A stretch of 64,000 nucleotides of DNA from Insulibacter thermoxylanivorax. GTDB taxonomy: Bacteria > Bacillota > Bacilli > Paenibacillales > DA-C8. A program made the translations under genes and the position numbers. This document shows positions 9,911 through 20,140 of this stretch, one piece after another. The notes below the pieces were generated by a model, which saw only the letters and a program-made list of their open reading frames with translations, was not told where the DNA came from and did not search any database. The stretch covers positions 1 to 64,000 of the forward strand of contig NZ_BMAQ01000030.1 in NCBI RefSeq assembly GCF_015472005.1, in the 5' to 3' direction. Within the stretch, counting starts at the first letter, position 1; each line of letters starts with the position of its first letter.

Positions 9911-11494
9911 CTATTTTATTCTCCTGAGCCGCGGTCCAAGCCAGGGAATGCGGATGAGGTCATGCTTGTCGATCAAGCCGCAGTAGAATACGGCGGCCAG
10001 ATAGACGGTAAGTCCGATGCCGATCGATGCGAGCAGGTTCAGCCAGCCGGAGGTCTGCCACAGCACGGAGCGGGCAAGCAGCATCACGATGCCCATGGCG
10101 GCAGAACAGCCCGCCGTCATGAACACATCGGCGGTCCGCAAACGGAAGCGAATCGTCCGCATCACGCTGATGTAGTGCAGCAAGGAAACCAGCACGATGT
10201 TCACATTGATCGCCAGGATGACGCCGACGATGCCGAGTTTCAGCTTGGCAGCCAACAGTACGATGAGTGTCAGTTTCACACATGCCCCTGCGAAGGAGTT
10301 GAACAGGGCTTGGCCCGGATGGTCAAGGGCTTGCAGAGCGGCTTGCAGCGGGTTCTGAAAATACAAAAAGATCGCAGCGGGCGCCATCAGTCTGAGGAGA
10401 TGGCCGATTGAACCATCAGCATAGAGATAATAGGTCAGCGGGTCCGCCAGCAAATACATGATCACGGCAAAGGGTGCCCCTGCGACCAGAGCGAGACGCA
10501 TCGATTGATGCAGCCGTTTGTGAATCGTTCTCATGTCGCCGCGGGCAGAGGCTTCAGACAGGGACGGGACCAGGGAGACGGATAAGGAATAAGTGAGCAC
10601 CCCCGGCAGGAGCAGGATCGGAATCACCATCCCCTGCAGCGCTCCATACTGGGCGGTGGCCATCGCGGTGGCGATGCCTGCGGCGGCGAGGCTGTGCACG
10701 GTGATGATCGATTCCAGCAGATAGGAACCGGAACCGACGAACCTTGCCGCGGTTACAGGAATCGAAGTCTGCATCAGCTTGCGAAAGGCGGCGCGGTGCC
10801 TCCCTCTGGAGTAAGGAACAGCATGTGCAGCCGCATGTGCAGGCGCGGTGCTCAGCAGGTGGTGCCGACGGTACATCATGAGGAGTGCGATCAATCCGCC
10901 GATCTCGCCCAAGAGCACGCCGGCCATGGCACCGGCGGCTGCCCATTCCACCCCGTAGGGGAGCAGGAACCAGGCGAAGAGGAGCATAGCGAAGATGCGC
11001 ACGATGGTTTCAAGGATCTGCGATGCGGCCGTTGGAATCATGTTCTGCCTTCCTTGAAAATAGCCGCGGAATACAGAGGAGATGCCGACGACGGTGATGA
11101 TCGGGCTCATCACCGCGATCGTCGGGATCACCCGGCGGTCCGTCATGAGATGCGTCCCGGCGTAGGGAGCGATCCACAGGCAGAACAGCGAGAAGCATAG
11201 GCCGCCGACGATGACGAAGGTGAGGGAGACGCGCAGGATGCGCCGCACCATCTGCTCATCCCCCGATGATTCCGCTTCAGAGACCAGTTTGGCGATGGCA
11301 AGCGGCAGCCCCCCTGTGATGATGGTGATCAAGATATTAAGCAGCGGATAGCCCATCTGGTAGAGCCCGACGCCTTCCGCGCCGATGACCCGCGGCAAGG
11401 TGATGCGCGGCACGAAGCCTAATATGCGGTTAATGATTCCTGCGGCCAGGAGGATGATCGTACCATGGATGAAGGATTGTTTGATTTTGTTCAC
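9911..11494 (-). CDS. spoVB: Stage V sporulation protein B, MOP-superfamily exporter
   Basis: This is a polytopic (about 14 spans) member of the polysaccharide exporter/MurJ-like MOP superfamily. In B. subtilis SpoVB is required for spore cortex synthesis, probably in lipid-linked precursor export. The family start GTIILLAAGIINRILGFVPRITLPR and GAEGVGLYQMGYPLLN is clear. The GTG at 11494 is chosen because aaggag lies 9 nt upstream; the longer frame to 11545 includes that SD. Length is 527 residues, matching the family. It faces away from the comN-like gene, also its neighbour in B. subtilis. Confidence 0.92.
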   Translation of the reverse strand: MNKIKQSFIHGTIILLAAGIINRILGFVPRITLPRVIGAEGVGLYQMGYPLLNILITIITGGLPLAIAKLVSEAESSGDEQMVRRILRVSLTFVIVGGLCFSLFCLWIAPYAGTHLMTDRRVIPTIAVMSPIITVVGISSVFRGYFQGRQNMIPTAASQILETIVRIFAMLLFAWFLLPYGVEWAAAGAMAGVLLGEIGGLIALLMMYRRHHLLSTAPAHAAAHAVPYSRGRHRAAFRKLMQTSIPVTAARFVGSGSYLLESIITVHSLAAAGIATAMATAQYGALQGMVIPILLLPGVLTYSLSVSLVPSLSEASARGDMRTIHKRLHQSMRLALVAGAPFAVIMYLLADPLTYYLYADGSIGHLLRLMAPAAIFLYFQNPLQAALQALDHPGQALFNSFAGACVKLTLIVLLAAKLKLGIVGVILAINVNIVLVSLLHYISVMRTIRFRLRTADVFMTAGCSAAMGIVMLLARSVLWQTSGWLNLLASIGIGLTVYLAAVFYCGLIDKHDLIRIPWLGPRLRRIK

Positions 11495-11696
11495 TATACC
11501 CTGCTCCTTGAATAGGCGATCAAATGGATTACATATTTCATGCATATGCGGAAGAGGGCCAAGCCTATGCTTGAAACTTTGGTCAAGCTGCTGCAGGCGC
11601 GGAGATGCTGATCGCTAAAACGTTTGCAGGAATTTGCGGGCTCGCGGCGAAAAAGTATAGAACACATAGTCGGTGCGGAAACGGAGGGTTGTCATC

Positions 11697-12185
11697 ATGA
11701 AACACATTAAGGAACAACATGCAGATCTGCTAGGAATTGACAAGGAGGAATCGGCAGCGCGAGATGTTCAGGCCCCGAAGAAACCGGGCATGGATGTGCT
11801 GATCGAAGGAAACATCGAACATAACCGCGCGCACCAATCAGAATCTGCATCTGCACAAGCACCGGAGAAAACCATAGAAGTAGAAGCGATCGAGAATCCG
11901 CTGGGACCAGAGACTCCTCGAGGGGCAGCGGATGACAGCGATGATGCGGAATTCTTGAACCGGGCCATCGAAGAACTTTGCATGAGCAAGGCAGAAGAGT
12001 TTGCCCTGCTGGGCTATGATGGCATCACGGGCAAGGAGATCTGGGAGTTCTTGAGCGAGAATTATGCCAAGACAGGGATTCCGCCCTTGCATCGCTTGGT
12101 AGACGATATCTTGTCTCTTAAGGTGACGACCTATATGAACTGGCTGACATTGAACGCGTATAAAGGGTTTAAACTCGACGAATAG
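11697..12185 (+). CDS. ComN-type post-transcriptional regulator with N-terminal extension
   Basis: The C-terminal half (about residues 82-162) reads IEELCMSKAEEFALLGYDGITGKEIWEFL and HRLVDDILSLKVTTYMNW, the Post_transc_reg family. In B. subtilis ComN promotes comE mRNA accumulation and binds DivIVA. The first 80 residues are an acidic, Ala/Pro/Glu-rich, probably disordered extension absent from the roughly 98-residue B. subtilis ComN. Start ATG 11697 follows ggaggg by 9 nt; an upstream in-frame start at 11673 has no SD. It is divergent from spoVB, as expected for this gene. Confidence 0.85.
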   Translation: MKHIKEQHADLLGIDKEESAARDVQAPKKPGMDVLIEGNIEHNRAHQSESASAQAPEKTIEVEAIENPLGPETPRGAADDSDDAEFLNRAIEELCMSKAEEFALLGYDGITGKEIWEFLSENYAKTGIPPLHRLVDDILSLKVTTYMNWLTLNAYKGFKLDE

Positions 12186-12209
12186 GATACGCGGCAGATG
12201 CCGGCTCGT

Positions 12210-12238
12210 TTGCGATTCCGTTTTACGGCAGGTATAAT
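12210..12238 (+). promoter_or_regulatory. Sigma-A promoter of secDF
   Basis: TTGCGA at 12210-12215, a 17-bp spacer, then TATAAT at 12233-12238. It stands 36 bp before the secDF ATG and after the comN stop, so secDF has its own promoter. Confidence 0.7.
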
Positions 12239-12273
12239 AGCAATATTGAGCTGTTGAAGGGAGTTTATCCTGC

Positions 12274-14466
12274 ATGAAAAGATTAGTCGCATTCATCTTA
12301 ACTACAGCAGTTACACTAGCACTCATCATTGGAACCGTTCCGACGATTCTCGATTCCGTCAAACTCGGACTCGATTTGAAGGGCGGTTTTGAAATTTTAT
12401 ATGAAGCTTCGCCTTTGGAAGAAGGGCAGCAGGTGACCCGCGAGGCGCTGGTGGTCACCGCGAAGAACCTGCAGAAACGAGCCGACGTCGTCGGCGGTGT
12501 GGGTGAACCCGAGATCTATCCGGAAGGGGAGAACCGCATCCGCGTACGCATCGCCGGTGTGGAGAATATCGACGAGGTGCGGAAACGGATGAAGGACCCC
12601 GCCGTGCTCACCTTCCGCAGCAATGACGGCTGCAGCGAGGATGAACCATTCTGTAAGATCGAGCTGCGGGGCACCGATTTCGTTGAAGGCTCCGCGACAG
12701 TGGGCTACGACGAACTTCGCCGGCCGCTTGTCAATATCGAATTGGTAGACGGTCAGAAGTTTTATGAGATTACGGACAGGCTGTCCAGGAAGATCCCGCC
12801 TAACAATTTACTGGCAATCATGCTGGATGACGAGATTATCTCGGCGCCGGAAGTACAATATCCGATCAGCGGCGGGAAAGCGACGATCACGGGACAAAGA
12901 ACGGTGCAGGAAGCCCAGGAACTGGCCGATACGATTAATCTCGGCGCTTTGCCGCTTAAACTGGAAGAGAAGTACATACAGCAAGTCGATGCCTCGCTTG
13001 GACGGGCATCACTGGATCAGACGATGCAGGCGGGCATCATCGGTTCGATCTTGATCCTGCTGTTCATGTTGATCTATTACCGGCTGCCGGGGGCAGTGGC
13101 TTCCTTTACGTTAATCGTCTATGTCTGGATTCTGCTCATCGTTTTCAATTTGCTGAATGCGACGCTGACCTTGCCGGGGATCGCTGCTTTCGTCCTGGGG
13201 ATCGGCATGGCTGTCGATGCGAACATCATCACCTATGAGCGATTCCGCGAGGAACTGCGCATCGGCAAGAGCGTCTTATCGGCGGTGCGTTCCGGTTCGA
13301 AGACATCGCTCAGGACGATCATCGATGCCAACTTGACGACGGTCGTAGCAGCTGCGGTGCTCTTCTTCATGGGACAAGGCGCGATCAAGGGTTTCGCCCT
13401 GACCTTGATCCTGAGCATCGCGGTGGGGATGTTCACCAACGTTCTTCTGTCCAGAGCGCTCATCCTGTGGCTTGTGCGCACAGGAAAGTTCAACAAGCCG
13501 GGATATTTTGGCGTGAAGCCGGAGGAGATCAAGAGCCTCTCGTCGAAGACGGATCTGCACGAGAAGGCGATCAGCAAGTTCGACTTTATCCGCCACGGCA
13601 AGAAGGCGTATGCTTTCTCGATTCTCTTGACCTTGGCGGGCGTGCTGTCAATGGCATTCGCTGGATTTAATTACGGCGTTGACTTCAAAGCGGGGACTAC
13701 CCTTGATATCACGCTTAATCAAAGCACAAGCGAGGAAGTCATCGATGAATTGGTCGCAGAAGCGGAGCTTGCGCCGGCAACGCGCAACCTCGGCGGGGCG
13801 AATCGCGATCGGATCACGTTTCGCTTCGATCATGTGCTCACAGAACAGGAAATCGACCGCCTCGAGGCGGTCATCGATGAACATTTTGGAGAGGGAAGCG
13901 CCTCTTATGAACAGAATACTGTAGACCCGGTATTGGCCTTCGAGATGCGGAATCTGGCCTTGATCGCGGTACTTACCGCAAGTGTGTTCATCTTGGGCTA
14001 TATCCTCATCCGCTTCGAATGGCGGTTCGCTGTGGCTGCGATCATCGCACTCTTGCACGACGCCTTCGTCGTGATCAGCATCTTCTCGATCTTGCAATTG
14101 GAAGTGAACTTGACCTTCATCGCGGCAATCTTGACGATCATCGGATATTCGATCAACGATACGATCGTCATCTTCGACCGTATCCGGGACAACCTGCGTT
14201 TCGCCAAGTTAAAGGACAAGCAGGATCTCAAGGAGATCGTGAACAACAGCTTGTGGCAGACCTTGGGCCGCACGATCAATACGCTGATAACGCTGCTTAT
14301 GACTTCTGTGGCGCTCATGATCTTCGGCAGCGAATCGATCTTCCTGTTCTCCTTAGCGATCACGATCGGGATTACCTTCGGCGGATATTCTTCGATCTTC
14401 ATCGCCAGCCCGATCTGGATGTCGCTGAAACTCAAGTCGCTGCAGAAGCCGACCGCAAGCGAATGA
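12274..14466 (+). CDS. secDF: Protein translocase subunit SecDF (fused)
   Basis: SecD and SecF use the proton-motive force to assist late steps of Sec export. Here they are one 730-residue polypeptide, as in Bacillus. The SecD half has an N-terminal span and GLDLKGGFEILYEA, the P1 domain with VENIDEVRKRMKDP, DDEIISAPEVQ and the five-span block with GIGMAVDANIITYERFREELR. The SecF half starts around residue 435 with its own first span, FGYNYGVDFKAGTTLDI-like sequence and GYSINDTIVIFDRIRDNL. The ATG follows gaaggg by about 9 nt. Confidence 0.96.
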   Translation: MKRLVAFILTTAVTLALIIGTVPTILDSVKLGLDLKGGFEILYEASPLEEGQQVTREALVVTAKNLQKRADVVGGVGEPEIYPEGENRIRVRIAGVENIDEVRKRMKDPAVLTFRSNDGCSEDEPFCKIELRGTDFVEGSATVGYDELRRPLVNIELVDGQKFYEITDRLSRKIPPNNLLAIMLDDEIISAPEVQYPISGGKATITGQRTVQEAQELADTINLGALPLKLEEKYIQQVDASLGRASLDQTMQAGIIGSILILLFMLIYYRLPGAVASFTLIVYVWILLIVFNLLNATLTLPGIAAFVLGIGMAVDANIITYERFREELRIGKSVLSAVRSGSKTSLRTIIDANLTTVVAAAVLFFMGQGAIKGFALTLILSIAVGMFTNVLLSRALILWLVRTGKFNKPGYFGVKPEEIKSLSSKTDLHEKAISKFDFIRHGKKAYAFSILLTLAGVLSMAFAGFNYGVDFKAGTTLDITLNQSTSEEVIDELVAEAELAPATRNLGGANRDRITFRFDHVLTEQEIDRLEAVIDEHFGEGSASYEQNTVDPVLAFEMRNLALIAVLTASVFILGYILIRFEWRFAVAAIIALLHDAFVVISIFSILQLEVNLTFIAAILTIIGYSINDTIVIFDRIRDNLRFAKLKDKQDLKEIVNNSLWQTLGRTINTLITLLMTSVALMIFGSESIFLFSLAITIGITFGGYSSIFIASPIWMSLKLKSLQKPTASE

Positions 14467-14623
14467 TCAACGCTTGCATGAGCTTCATTCGAAGGATCAC
14501 CGCACGAGGGATGATCGCTCGAAGGATGTTCTCATGGGAATGCTCTCATGCGGCTTATCACATGAAAGATCATCGCGTTGAATTCATGACGATATGATGC
14601 AAGTCAACGAAAGACCTGCTGAC

Positions 14624-14685
14624 CCCCATCCATGAAGCTGAGGACGCAGCAAGTTCACTCGCTGCAGAGGTTGCCATGGATGGGG
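14624..14685 (+). promoter_or_regulatory. Hairpin covering the recJ ribosome-binding site
   Basis: CCCCATCCATG (14624-14634) is the exact complement of CATGGATGGGG (14675-14685), an 11-bp stem. An inner helix GCAGC (14646-14650) / GCTGC (14661-14665) lies within the loop. The 3' arm contains the gggg that is the best SD for the recJ ATG at 14693. No T-run follows, so it is not a terminator. Confidence 0.5.
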
Positions 14686-14692
14686 TTGAGGC

Positions 14693-17122
14693 ATGGAGAG
14701 GGGGCAGAACAGGGTGCTTGCATCCAGAACGCGCTGGGTCATCCCAGCGGTTGAATATGAAGAGGCAGAACGCCTGGCAGACCTGTGCGGAATTCATCCG
14801 CTGGTTGCCAGGCTTCTCTTGGTAAGGGGATATGATACTCCTGAGCAGATTCGCGCCTTCCTGCAGGAGGACGGCGGCAGCAGGCATGATCCCTATCTGC
14901 TGGACGGGATGCGGGAAGCGGTCGAGACGATACGCAGAGCGCTCCAGGAAGAGAAGCACATCCGCATCTATGGGGACTATGATGCGGACGGGATTACGAG
15001 TACGGCTTTGATGACGTGGCTGATGAGGGAACTCGGGGCGAAGTTCGACACCTATATCCCGCATCGTGTACATGAGGGATATGGGCTTCATCGGGAAGCC
15101 CTTGACAAGGCAAAGCAGGACGGAGTGGATCTGATCATCACGGTGGATACCGGCATAAGCGCCTATGAGGAAGCGCAGTATGCTGAATCGCTGGGCATTG
15201 AGCTGGTGATCACAGACCATCATGAACCGCCCGAGCGATTGCCGCAAGCAGCTGCGGTGATCAACCCCAAGAAACCCAATTGCTCATATCCTTTTAAGCA
15301 ATTGGCGGGAGTCGGTGTGGCGCTCAAGCTGGCGCAAGCCCTCATAGGAGAGGTGCCGGCGCGATTCATCGAGCTGGCGGCTGTGGGTACCATCGCCGAT
15401 CTCATGCCCCTGATCGATGAGAATCGCGCCATCGTAAGAGAGGGGTTAGCTGCCATGCAGCGGAGCTCCTCGGCGGGGCTGCGGGCCCTGTTCCAAGTTG
15501 CCGGATTAGAAGGCAGGGCGATCACCGCGGGCCATATCGGTTTTGCGATCGGACCGCGCATCAATGCCAGCGGCAGGTTAACTTCCGCGGACATCGCCTT
15601 AAACCTGCTCATCACTGAAGATGAACAAGAAGCTTATGAACTGGCTAAGGAATTGGATGAACTGAACCGCGACCGGCAGCGCATCGTTGATGAAACGTTG
15701 GAAGAAGCACTGCAGATGCTGATGGATCGATACGGGGATGAGGCGAACCTCCCGCCGGTGATCATCGCCGCTAGCGGTCATTGGAATGCCGGCGTTATCG
15801 GCATCGTGGCGGCCCGCTTGTTGGAGCGGTTCTACCGTCCGACTCTCGTCTTCACCTCCGATCCTGAGACGGGACTCTCGAAGGGGTCGGCCCGCTCCAT
15901 CCACGGCTTCGATATCTATCGGGCGCTGGCGGAATGCGCGGATCTGTTAGATCACTTCGGCGGTCACCAGGCGGCCGCGGGGATGACGCTGTCCGCGGAG
16001 CGCTTGGAGGAGCTTCAAGAACGCTTGAATGCCTTGGCACGCGAGCAGCTTACTGAAGAGGATTATATCCCGCTGACGGAAGTGGATCTTCGCTGCGGTC
16101 TTGCGGATTGTACGATTGAATTGATCGAGCAGCTCGAGCGATTAGCGCCCTTCGGCATCGGCAACCGCTCGCCGAAGCTGCTGATCCCGCAGGCAGCGGT
16201 GAAGGAGATGCGCAAGATCGGCAAGGAAGGACAGCACCTCAAGCTGCTGCTGAGCGATCAGACAGGACTTGTCTTGGATGCGGTCGGCTTCGGCTTCGGG
16301 CATCTGCAAGCTCATATCGCTGCCCAGGCAAAGGCGGATGTCGTCGGTGAGCTGCAGGTGAATGAATGGAACGGGATGCGCAAACCGCAGCTTCTGATCC
16401 ATGACATCCGTGTGAATCATCTGCAGGTCTTCGACTGGCGCGGTCTGAAACCGACGCTGCAAGCGGCCGTGGCGGGCGTACGTCATATGCCGGGACTGCG
16501 GGAACAAGCGGCCTTCGTCATCTGTGACAGCAGCCCGTACTGGATCCAGGTCATCGAAGCGATGTTCGGCAAGCAGCGTATCTTGCTTCTTCAGGATGAC
16601 GGGAACCTTAGGCCTCTGCATTCCGATCCATCGCCGCAGCCGTATACCGATCTGATTCTTGTTCAGCTGCCGCACAGCAGCGAGACCTGGAAACGGATGT
16701 TAAGGAGGTACGGCAGCCAGCTGGAACGCTTATGCATCTGGCTCGCTGATGCAGAGCTCTGGGCAGCCGGCTGTCCGCCGCGGGAGAGATTCAAACATGT
16801 CTACGCTCATCTGCGGCAGCAGCGGAGCTGGCCTGCGGCTGACACCCGTTGGTTTCGGATCATCAGTCAGCGGACGGGCCTTGCGGATGCCGATGTCGCT
16901 TGGATCATCCGCGTCTTCGAGGAATTGGAGTTTGTGGTCAGGGAAGGCGACCGCATGAACTATGTCCCCAAACCAGTGCCGCGCGAACTGTCGGAATCCA
17001 AGCTGTTCACCATGCGAAAGCGCGGACAGCCGCTGGCGGAATCACTCCTGCTTATGACGACACAGCAGCTGACAGAGACGATCTATGAGATGATCCAGTC
17101 GGAAGTCAGCCAAGCGGGATGA
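14693..17122 (+). CDS. recJ: Single-stranded-DNA-specific 5'-3' exonuclease RecJ
   Basis: RecJ degrades single-stranded DNA 5' to 3' in recombination and mismatch repair. The DHH phosphoesterase motifs are all visible: GDYDADG (residues 94-100), VDTG (151-154) and DHHEPPE (175-181). The DHHA1 motif GGHQAAAGM follows near 425. The OB-fold (about 465-570) and a long C-terminal region typical of Bacillota RecJ complete the 809 residues. In Bacillus it sits between secDF and apt, exactly as here. The leader has a hairpin over the SD. Confidence 0.95.
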   Translation: MERGQNRVLASRTRWVIPAVEYEEAERLADLCGIHPLVARLLLVRGYDTPEQIRAFLQEDGGSRHDPYLLDGMREAVETIRRALQEEKHIRIYGDYDADGITSTALMTWLMRELGAKFDTYIPHRVHEGYGLHREALDKAKQDGVDLIITVDTGISAYEEAQYAESLGIELVITDHHEPPERLPQAAAVINPKKPNCSYPFKQLAGVGVALKLAQALIGEVPARFIELAAVGTIADLMPLIDENRAIVREGLAAMQRSSSAGLRALFQVAGLEGRAITAGHIGFAIGPRINASGRLTSADIALNLLITEDEQEAYELAKELDELNRDRQRIVDETLEEALQMLMDRYGDEANLPPVIIAASGHWNAGVIGIVAARLLERFYRPTLVFTSDPETGLSKGSARSIHGFDIYRALAECADLLDHFGGHQAAAGMTLSAERLEELQERLNALAREQLTEEDYIPLTEVDLRCGLADCTIELIEQLERLAPFGIGNRSPKLLIPQAAVKEMRKIGKEGQHLKLLLSDQTGLVLDAVGFGFGHLQAHIAAQAKADVVGELQVNEWNGMRKPQLLIHDIRVNHLQVFDWRGLKPTLQAAVAGVRHMPGLREQAAFVICDSSPYWIQVIEAMFGKQRILLLQDDGNLRPLHSDPSPQPYTDLILVQLPHSSETWKRMLRRYGSQLERLCIWLADAELWAAGCPPRERFKHVYAHLRQQRSWPAADTRWFRIISQRTGLADADVAWIIRVFEELEFVVREGDRMNYVPKPVPRELSESKLFTMRKRGQPLAESLLLMTTQQLTETIYEMIQSEVSQAG

Positions 17123-17221
17123 TGCCAGCAGGATGATGCGGGATCATCCAGCATGGAGCTGAGAACTCCAAGCTTAATCTGGCTTAATCCATATACTTAA
17201 TTGTATGAAGGTGGGACCTAT

Positions 17222-17737
17222 ATGCTTAATTTCAAAGAATACATCCGCGTAGTTGAAGATTTTCCGCAACCGGGCATTCGCTTCAAAGACATCACAACCT
17301 TGCTGCAAAACGGAGAGGTCTATCGGGAGGCGATCAACACCCTTAAAGAACAACTCTCTGATCTGAAGATCGATATGGTCGCAGGCCCTGAAGCACGGGG
17401 ATTCGTCATCGGCGCTCCGCTGGCCTACGCGCTGGGCACAGGATTCGTGCCGATTCGCAAGAGCGGCAAACTGCCATATCGCTCGATCGAGGCTGATTAT
17501 TCCTTAGAATACGGCAAGGATAAGCTGGCTGTTCACGAGGATGCGATTCAGCCGGGTCAGAATGTATTGATCGCCGATGATCTGCTGGCGACGGGCGGCA
17601 CGATCTCAGCCTGTGTTGAGCTCATCGAACGGTTGGGCGGCCGCGTGGTCGCAGCCTCCTTCTTGATCGAACTGTCCTATCTCCACGGCAGAGAGAAGCT
17701 GAAGGACATCCCGATTCATACACTTGTGACTTATTGA
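17222..17737 (+). CDS. apt: Adenine phosphoribosyltransferase
   Basis: Apt salvages adenine with PRPP to give AMP. The protein shows VEDFPQPGIRFKDITTLL, GPEARGFVIGAPLAYALG, the PRPP-binding motif VLIADDLLATGGT and the C-terminal family sequence. I start at ATG 17222 (171 residues, family length 170) after aaggtggga; the longer frame at 17201 would add seven non-family residues that include the SD. It precedes rel, a conserved arrangement. Confidence 0.96.
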   Translation: MLNFKEYIRVVEDFPQPGIRFKDITTLLQNGEVYREAINTLKEQLSDLKIDMVAGPEARGFVIGAPLAYALGTGFVPIRKSGKLPYRSIEADYSLEYGKDKLAVHEDAIQPGQNVLIADDLLATGGTISACVELIERLGGRVVAASFLIELSYLHGREKLKDIPIHTLVTY

Positions 17738-17894
17738 TCATTTTGAACCCCATATATAACCAAATGAGCGGGCGCAATAGTGCTTTCGATTCGGACAAGA
17801 GTTGACGGAACTGGCGCAACCATTCATAATGAATAGAAAACCCACATTGAGGTATGAGGCGACTGCTATGCTTACTACAGAGGAAGGAATTCAG

Positions 17895-20066
17895 ATGGGC
17901 ATCGATCAACTGCTTGCTAAAGCCGGGCAATATCTAAAACCGAATGATCTGGAGCGTATACGCAAAGCTTATGATTTTGCGGAGAAAGCCCATGCCGGAC
18001 AAATCCGCAAATCGGGCGAACCGTATATCCTCCATCCCTTGGCCGTTGCGGAGATCCTCGTCGATATGCAGCTGGATGTCACGACGTTGGAAGCAGCGCT
18101 GCTTCATGATGTCGTCGAGGATACGAACGTCACCTTGGAGATGGTAGAAGAGCAGTTTGGCCCCACATGTGCGAAGTTGGTCGATAGTCTGACGAAACTG
18201 GAGAAGATCCAATTTAAGACGAAGGAAGAGCAGCAGAACGCCAACTACCGGAAGATGATCGTCGCCATGGCTCAGGACCTTAGAGTCATCCTGATCAAAC
18301 TGGCCGATCGACTGCACAATATGCGCACGCTCAAGTATCAATCAGAGGACCGGCAGCGCAAAATCGCCGAAGAAACCTTGGAGATCTACTGTCCGCTGGC
18401 CCACAGGCTTGGAATCTCAGCGATCAAATGGGAGATGGAGGACATCTCGCTTCGCTATCTCAATCCCCAGCAATATTACCGCATCGTTAATCTGATGAAG
18501 AAGAAGCGGGCGGAACGGGAACAGTACATCGAATTGTGTATCGAGAAGATCTCCGAGAAATTGGCGGAGACAGGCATCCGCGGCGAACTGTCCGGCCGTC
18601 CAAAGCATATCTACAGCATCTACAAGAAGATGACGACGCAGAACAAACAGTTCAATGAGATCTACGACCTCTTGGCGATTCGCATCCTGGTCGATACGAT
18701 CAAAGACTGCTATGCGACGCTTGGCATCGTGCATACCCTGTGGAAACCGATGCCCGGACGGTTCAAGGATTATATCGCGATGCCTAAGCCGAATATGTAT
18801 CAATCCCTGCACACGACGGTGATCGGACCGAACGGTGAGCCGCTGGAAGTCCAGATCCGCACTTATGAAATGCATAAGACCTCTGAGTATGGGGTTGCTG
18901 CACACTGGGCTTATAAGGAAGGCACCGTCGTGCCGAGCGGCAGTTTCGAAGAGAAGCTCAACTGGTTCCGGGAGATCCTCGAGCTGCAAAATGAAGTCCG
19001 CGACGCTTCTGAATTCATGGAATCCCTGAAAGTGGACTTCTTCTCCGATCTCGTCTATGTCTTCACGCCGAAAGGCGAAGTGATTGAACTGCCGGCCGGT
19101 TCTGTCCCTCTGGACTTCGCTTACCGCATCCATACCGAAGTCGGGAATCGAACGATCGGCGCTAAGGTGAACGGCCGGATCGTTCCCCTCGATCATAAGC
19201 TCAAAACCGGTGATATCGTCGAGATCCTCACCTCTAAGCACTCCTACGGGCCCAGCCAGGATTGGCTGAAGATCGCCCAGTCATCCAATGCGCGCAGCAA
19301 GATCAGACAGTGGTTCAAGAAGCAAAAACGCGAGGAAAACATCAAAGCCGGCGAACAAGCCATCGAACGCGAGCTGAAGCGGCTCGGTTATGAACCGCAC
19401 GAGGTCATGACAGATGACAATCTGATGGAAGTAGCGAAGAAATTCGCCTTCCAGGATATCGATGATATGCTGTCCGCAGCCGGCATAGGCGGCATTACCC
19501 CGTCCCAGATCTGCACGCGCCTGCTCGATCGCTTCCGCAAAGATCAAGATGACGAGGTCGAGCTGACTTCCGAGGTGAAAGAGATCCGGTCAACGGCGCA
19601 CAAGAGTCGTCCTACACACGGCATCCGAGTGAAGGGCGTGGACAATATCATGGTCCGCTTCGCACGATGCTGCAACCCGGTTCCGGGGGATGAGATCTTA
19701 GGTTATATCACGAGGGGGCGCGGTATATCGGTGCATCGCGCGGATTGCAACAACCTGCCCGTCGTCGATGATCTGGACGAGTCCAACCGTCTGATCGAAG
19801 TGGAATGGGAAGCGAATGTCGATGCAACCTATAACGTCGATATCGAGATCCTTGGGCATGATCGGCGCGGACTGCTGAATGATGTGCTGCAAGTTGTATC
19901 CGAAAGCAAGACGATCATCGCTGCGGTATCAGGTCGTTCTGACAAAAATAAGATCGCGCATATCCATATGTCGCTGCTCATCCGCAACAAGGATCATCTA
20001 TATCAGATTGTAGAGAAGATCAAGCGCGTGAATGATATCTTCTCGGTACAGAGACTCATGCATTGA
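17895..20066 (+). CDS. relA: Bifunctional (p)ppGpp synthetase/hydrolase Rel
   Basis: This is the long RelA/SpoT homologue that makes and breaks the alarmone (p)ppGpp during the stringent response. Domains run in order: HD hydrolase (HDVVEDT, LIKLADRLHNMRTL), synthetase (GRPKHIYSIYKKM, YDLLAIRILV, YQSLHTTVIGPNG), TGS (VYVFTPKGEVIELP), a zinc-finger/helical region (RCCNPVPGDEILGYITRG) and a C-terminal ACT domain. Start MGIDQLL at 17895 gives 723 residues and has aggaagga 6 nt upstream. An in-frame ATG at 17868 is the main alternative. Both hydrolase and synthetase residues look intact, so it should be bifunctional. Confidence 0.96.
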   Translation: MGIDQLLAKAGQYLKPNDLERIRKAYDFAEKAHAGQIRKSGEPYILHPLAVAEILVDMQLDVTTLEAALLHDVVEDTNVTLEMVEEQFGPTCAKLVDSLTKLEKIQFKTKEEQQNANYRKMIVAMAQDLRVILIKLADRLHNMRTLKYQSEDRQRKIAEETLEIYCPLAHRLGISAIKWEMEDISLRYLNPQQYYRIVNLMKKKRAEREQYIELCIEKISEKLAETGIRGELSGRPKHIYSIYKKMTTQNKQFNEIYDLLAIRILVDTIKDCYATLGIVHTLWKPMPGRFKDYIAMPKPNMYQSLHTTVIGPNGEPLEVQIRTYEMHKTSEYGVAAHWAYKEGTVVPSGSFEEKLNWFREILELQNEVRDASEFMESLKVDFFSDLVYVFTPKGEVIELPAGSVPLDFAYRIHTEVGNRTIGAKVNGRIVPLDHKLKTGDIVEILTSKHSYGPSQDWLKIAQSSNARSKIRQWFKKQKREENIKAGEQAIERELKRLGYEPHEVMTDDNLMEVAKKFAFQDIDDMLSAAGIGGITPSQICTRLLDRFRKDQDDEVELTSEVKEIRSTAHKSRPTHGIRVKGVDNIMVRFARCCNPVPGDEILGYITRGRGISVHRADCNNLPVVDDLDESNRLIEVEWEANVDATYNVDIEILGHDRRGLLNDVLQVVSESKTIIAAVSGRSDKNKIAHIHMSLLIRNKDHLYQIVEKIKRVNDIFSVQRLMH

Positions 20067-20140
20067 TTCAGGAACATCTTGTGCAAAGTTCCATGCGATA
20101 CCTGGTGTGATATGACGAGGATCATTTCATCAAGACGAAA

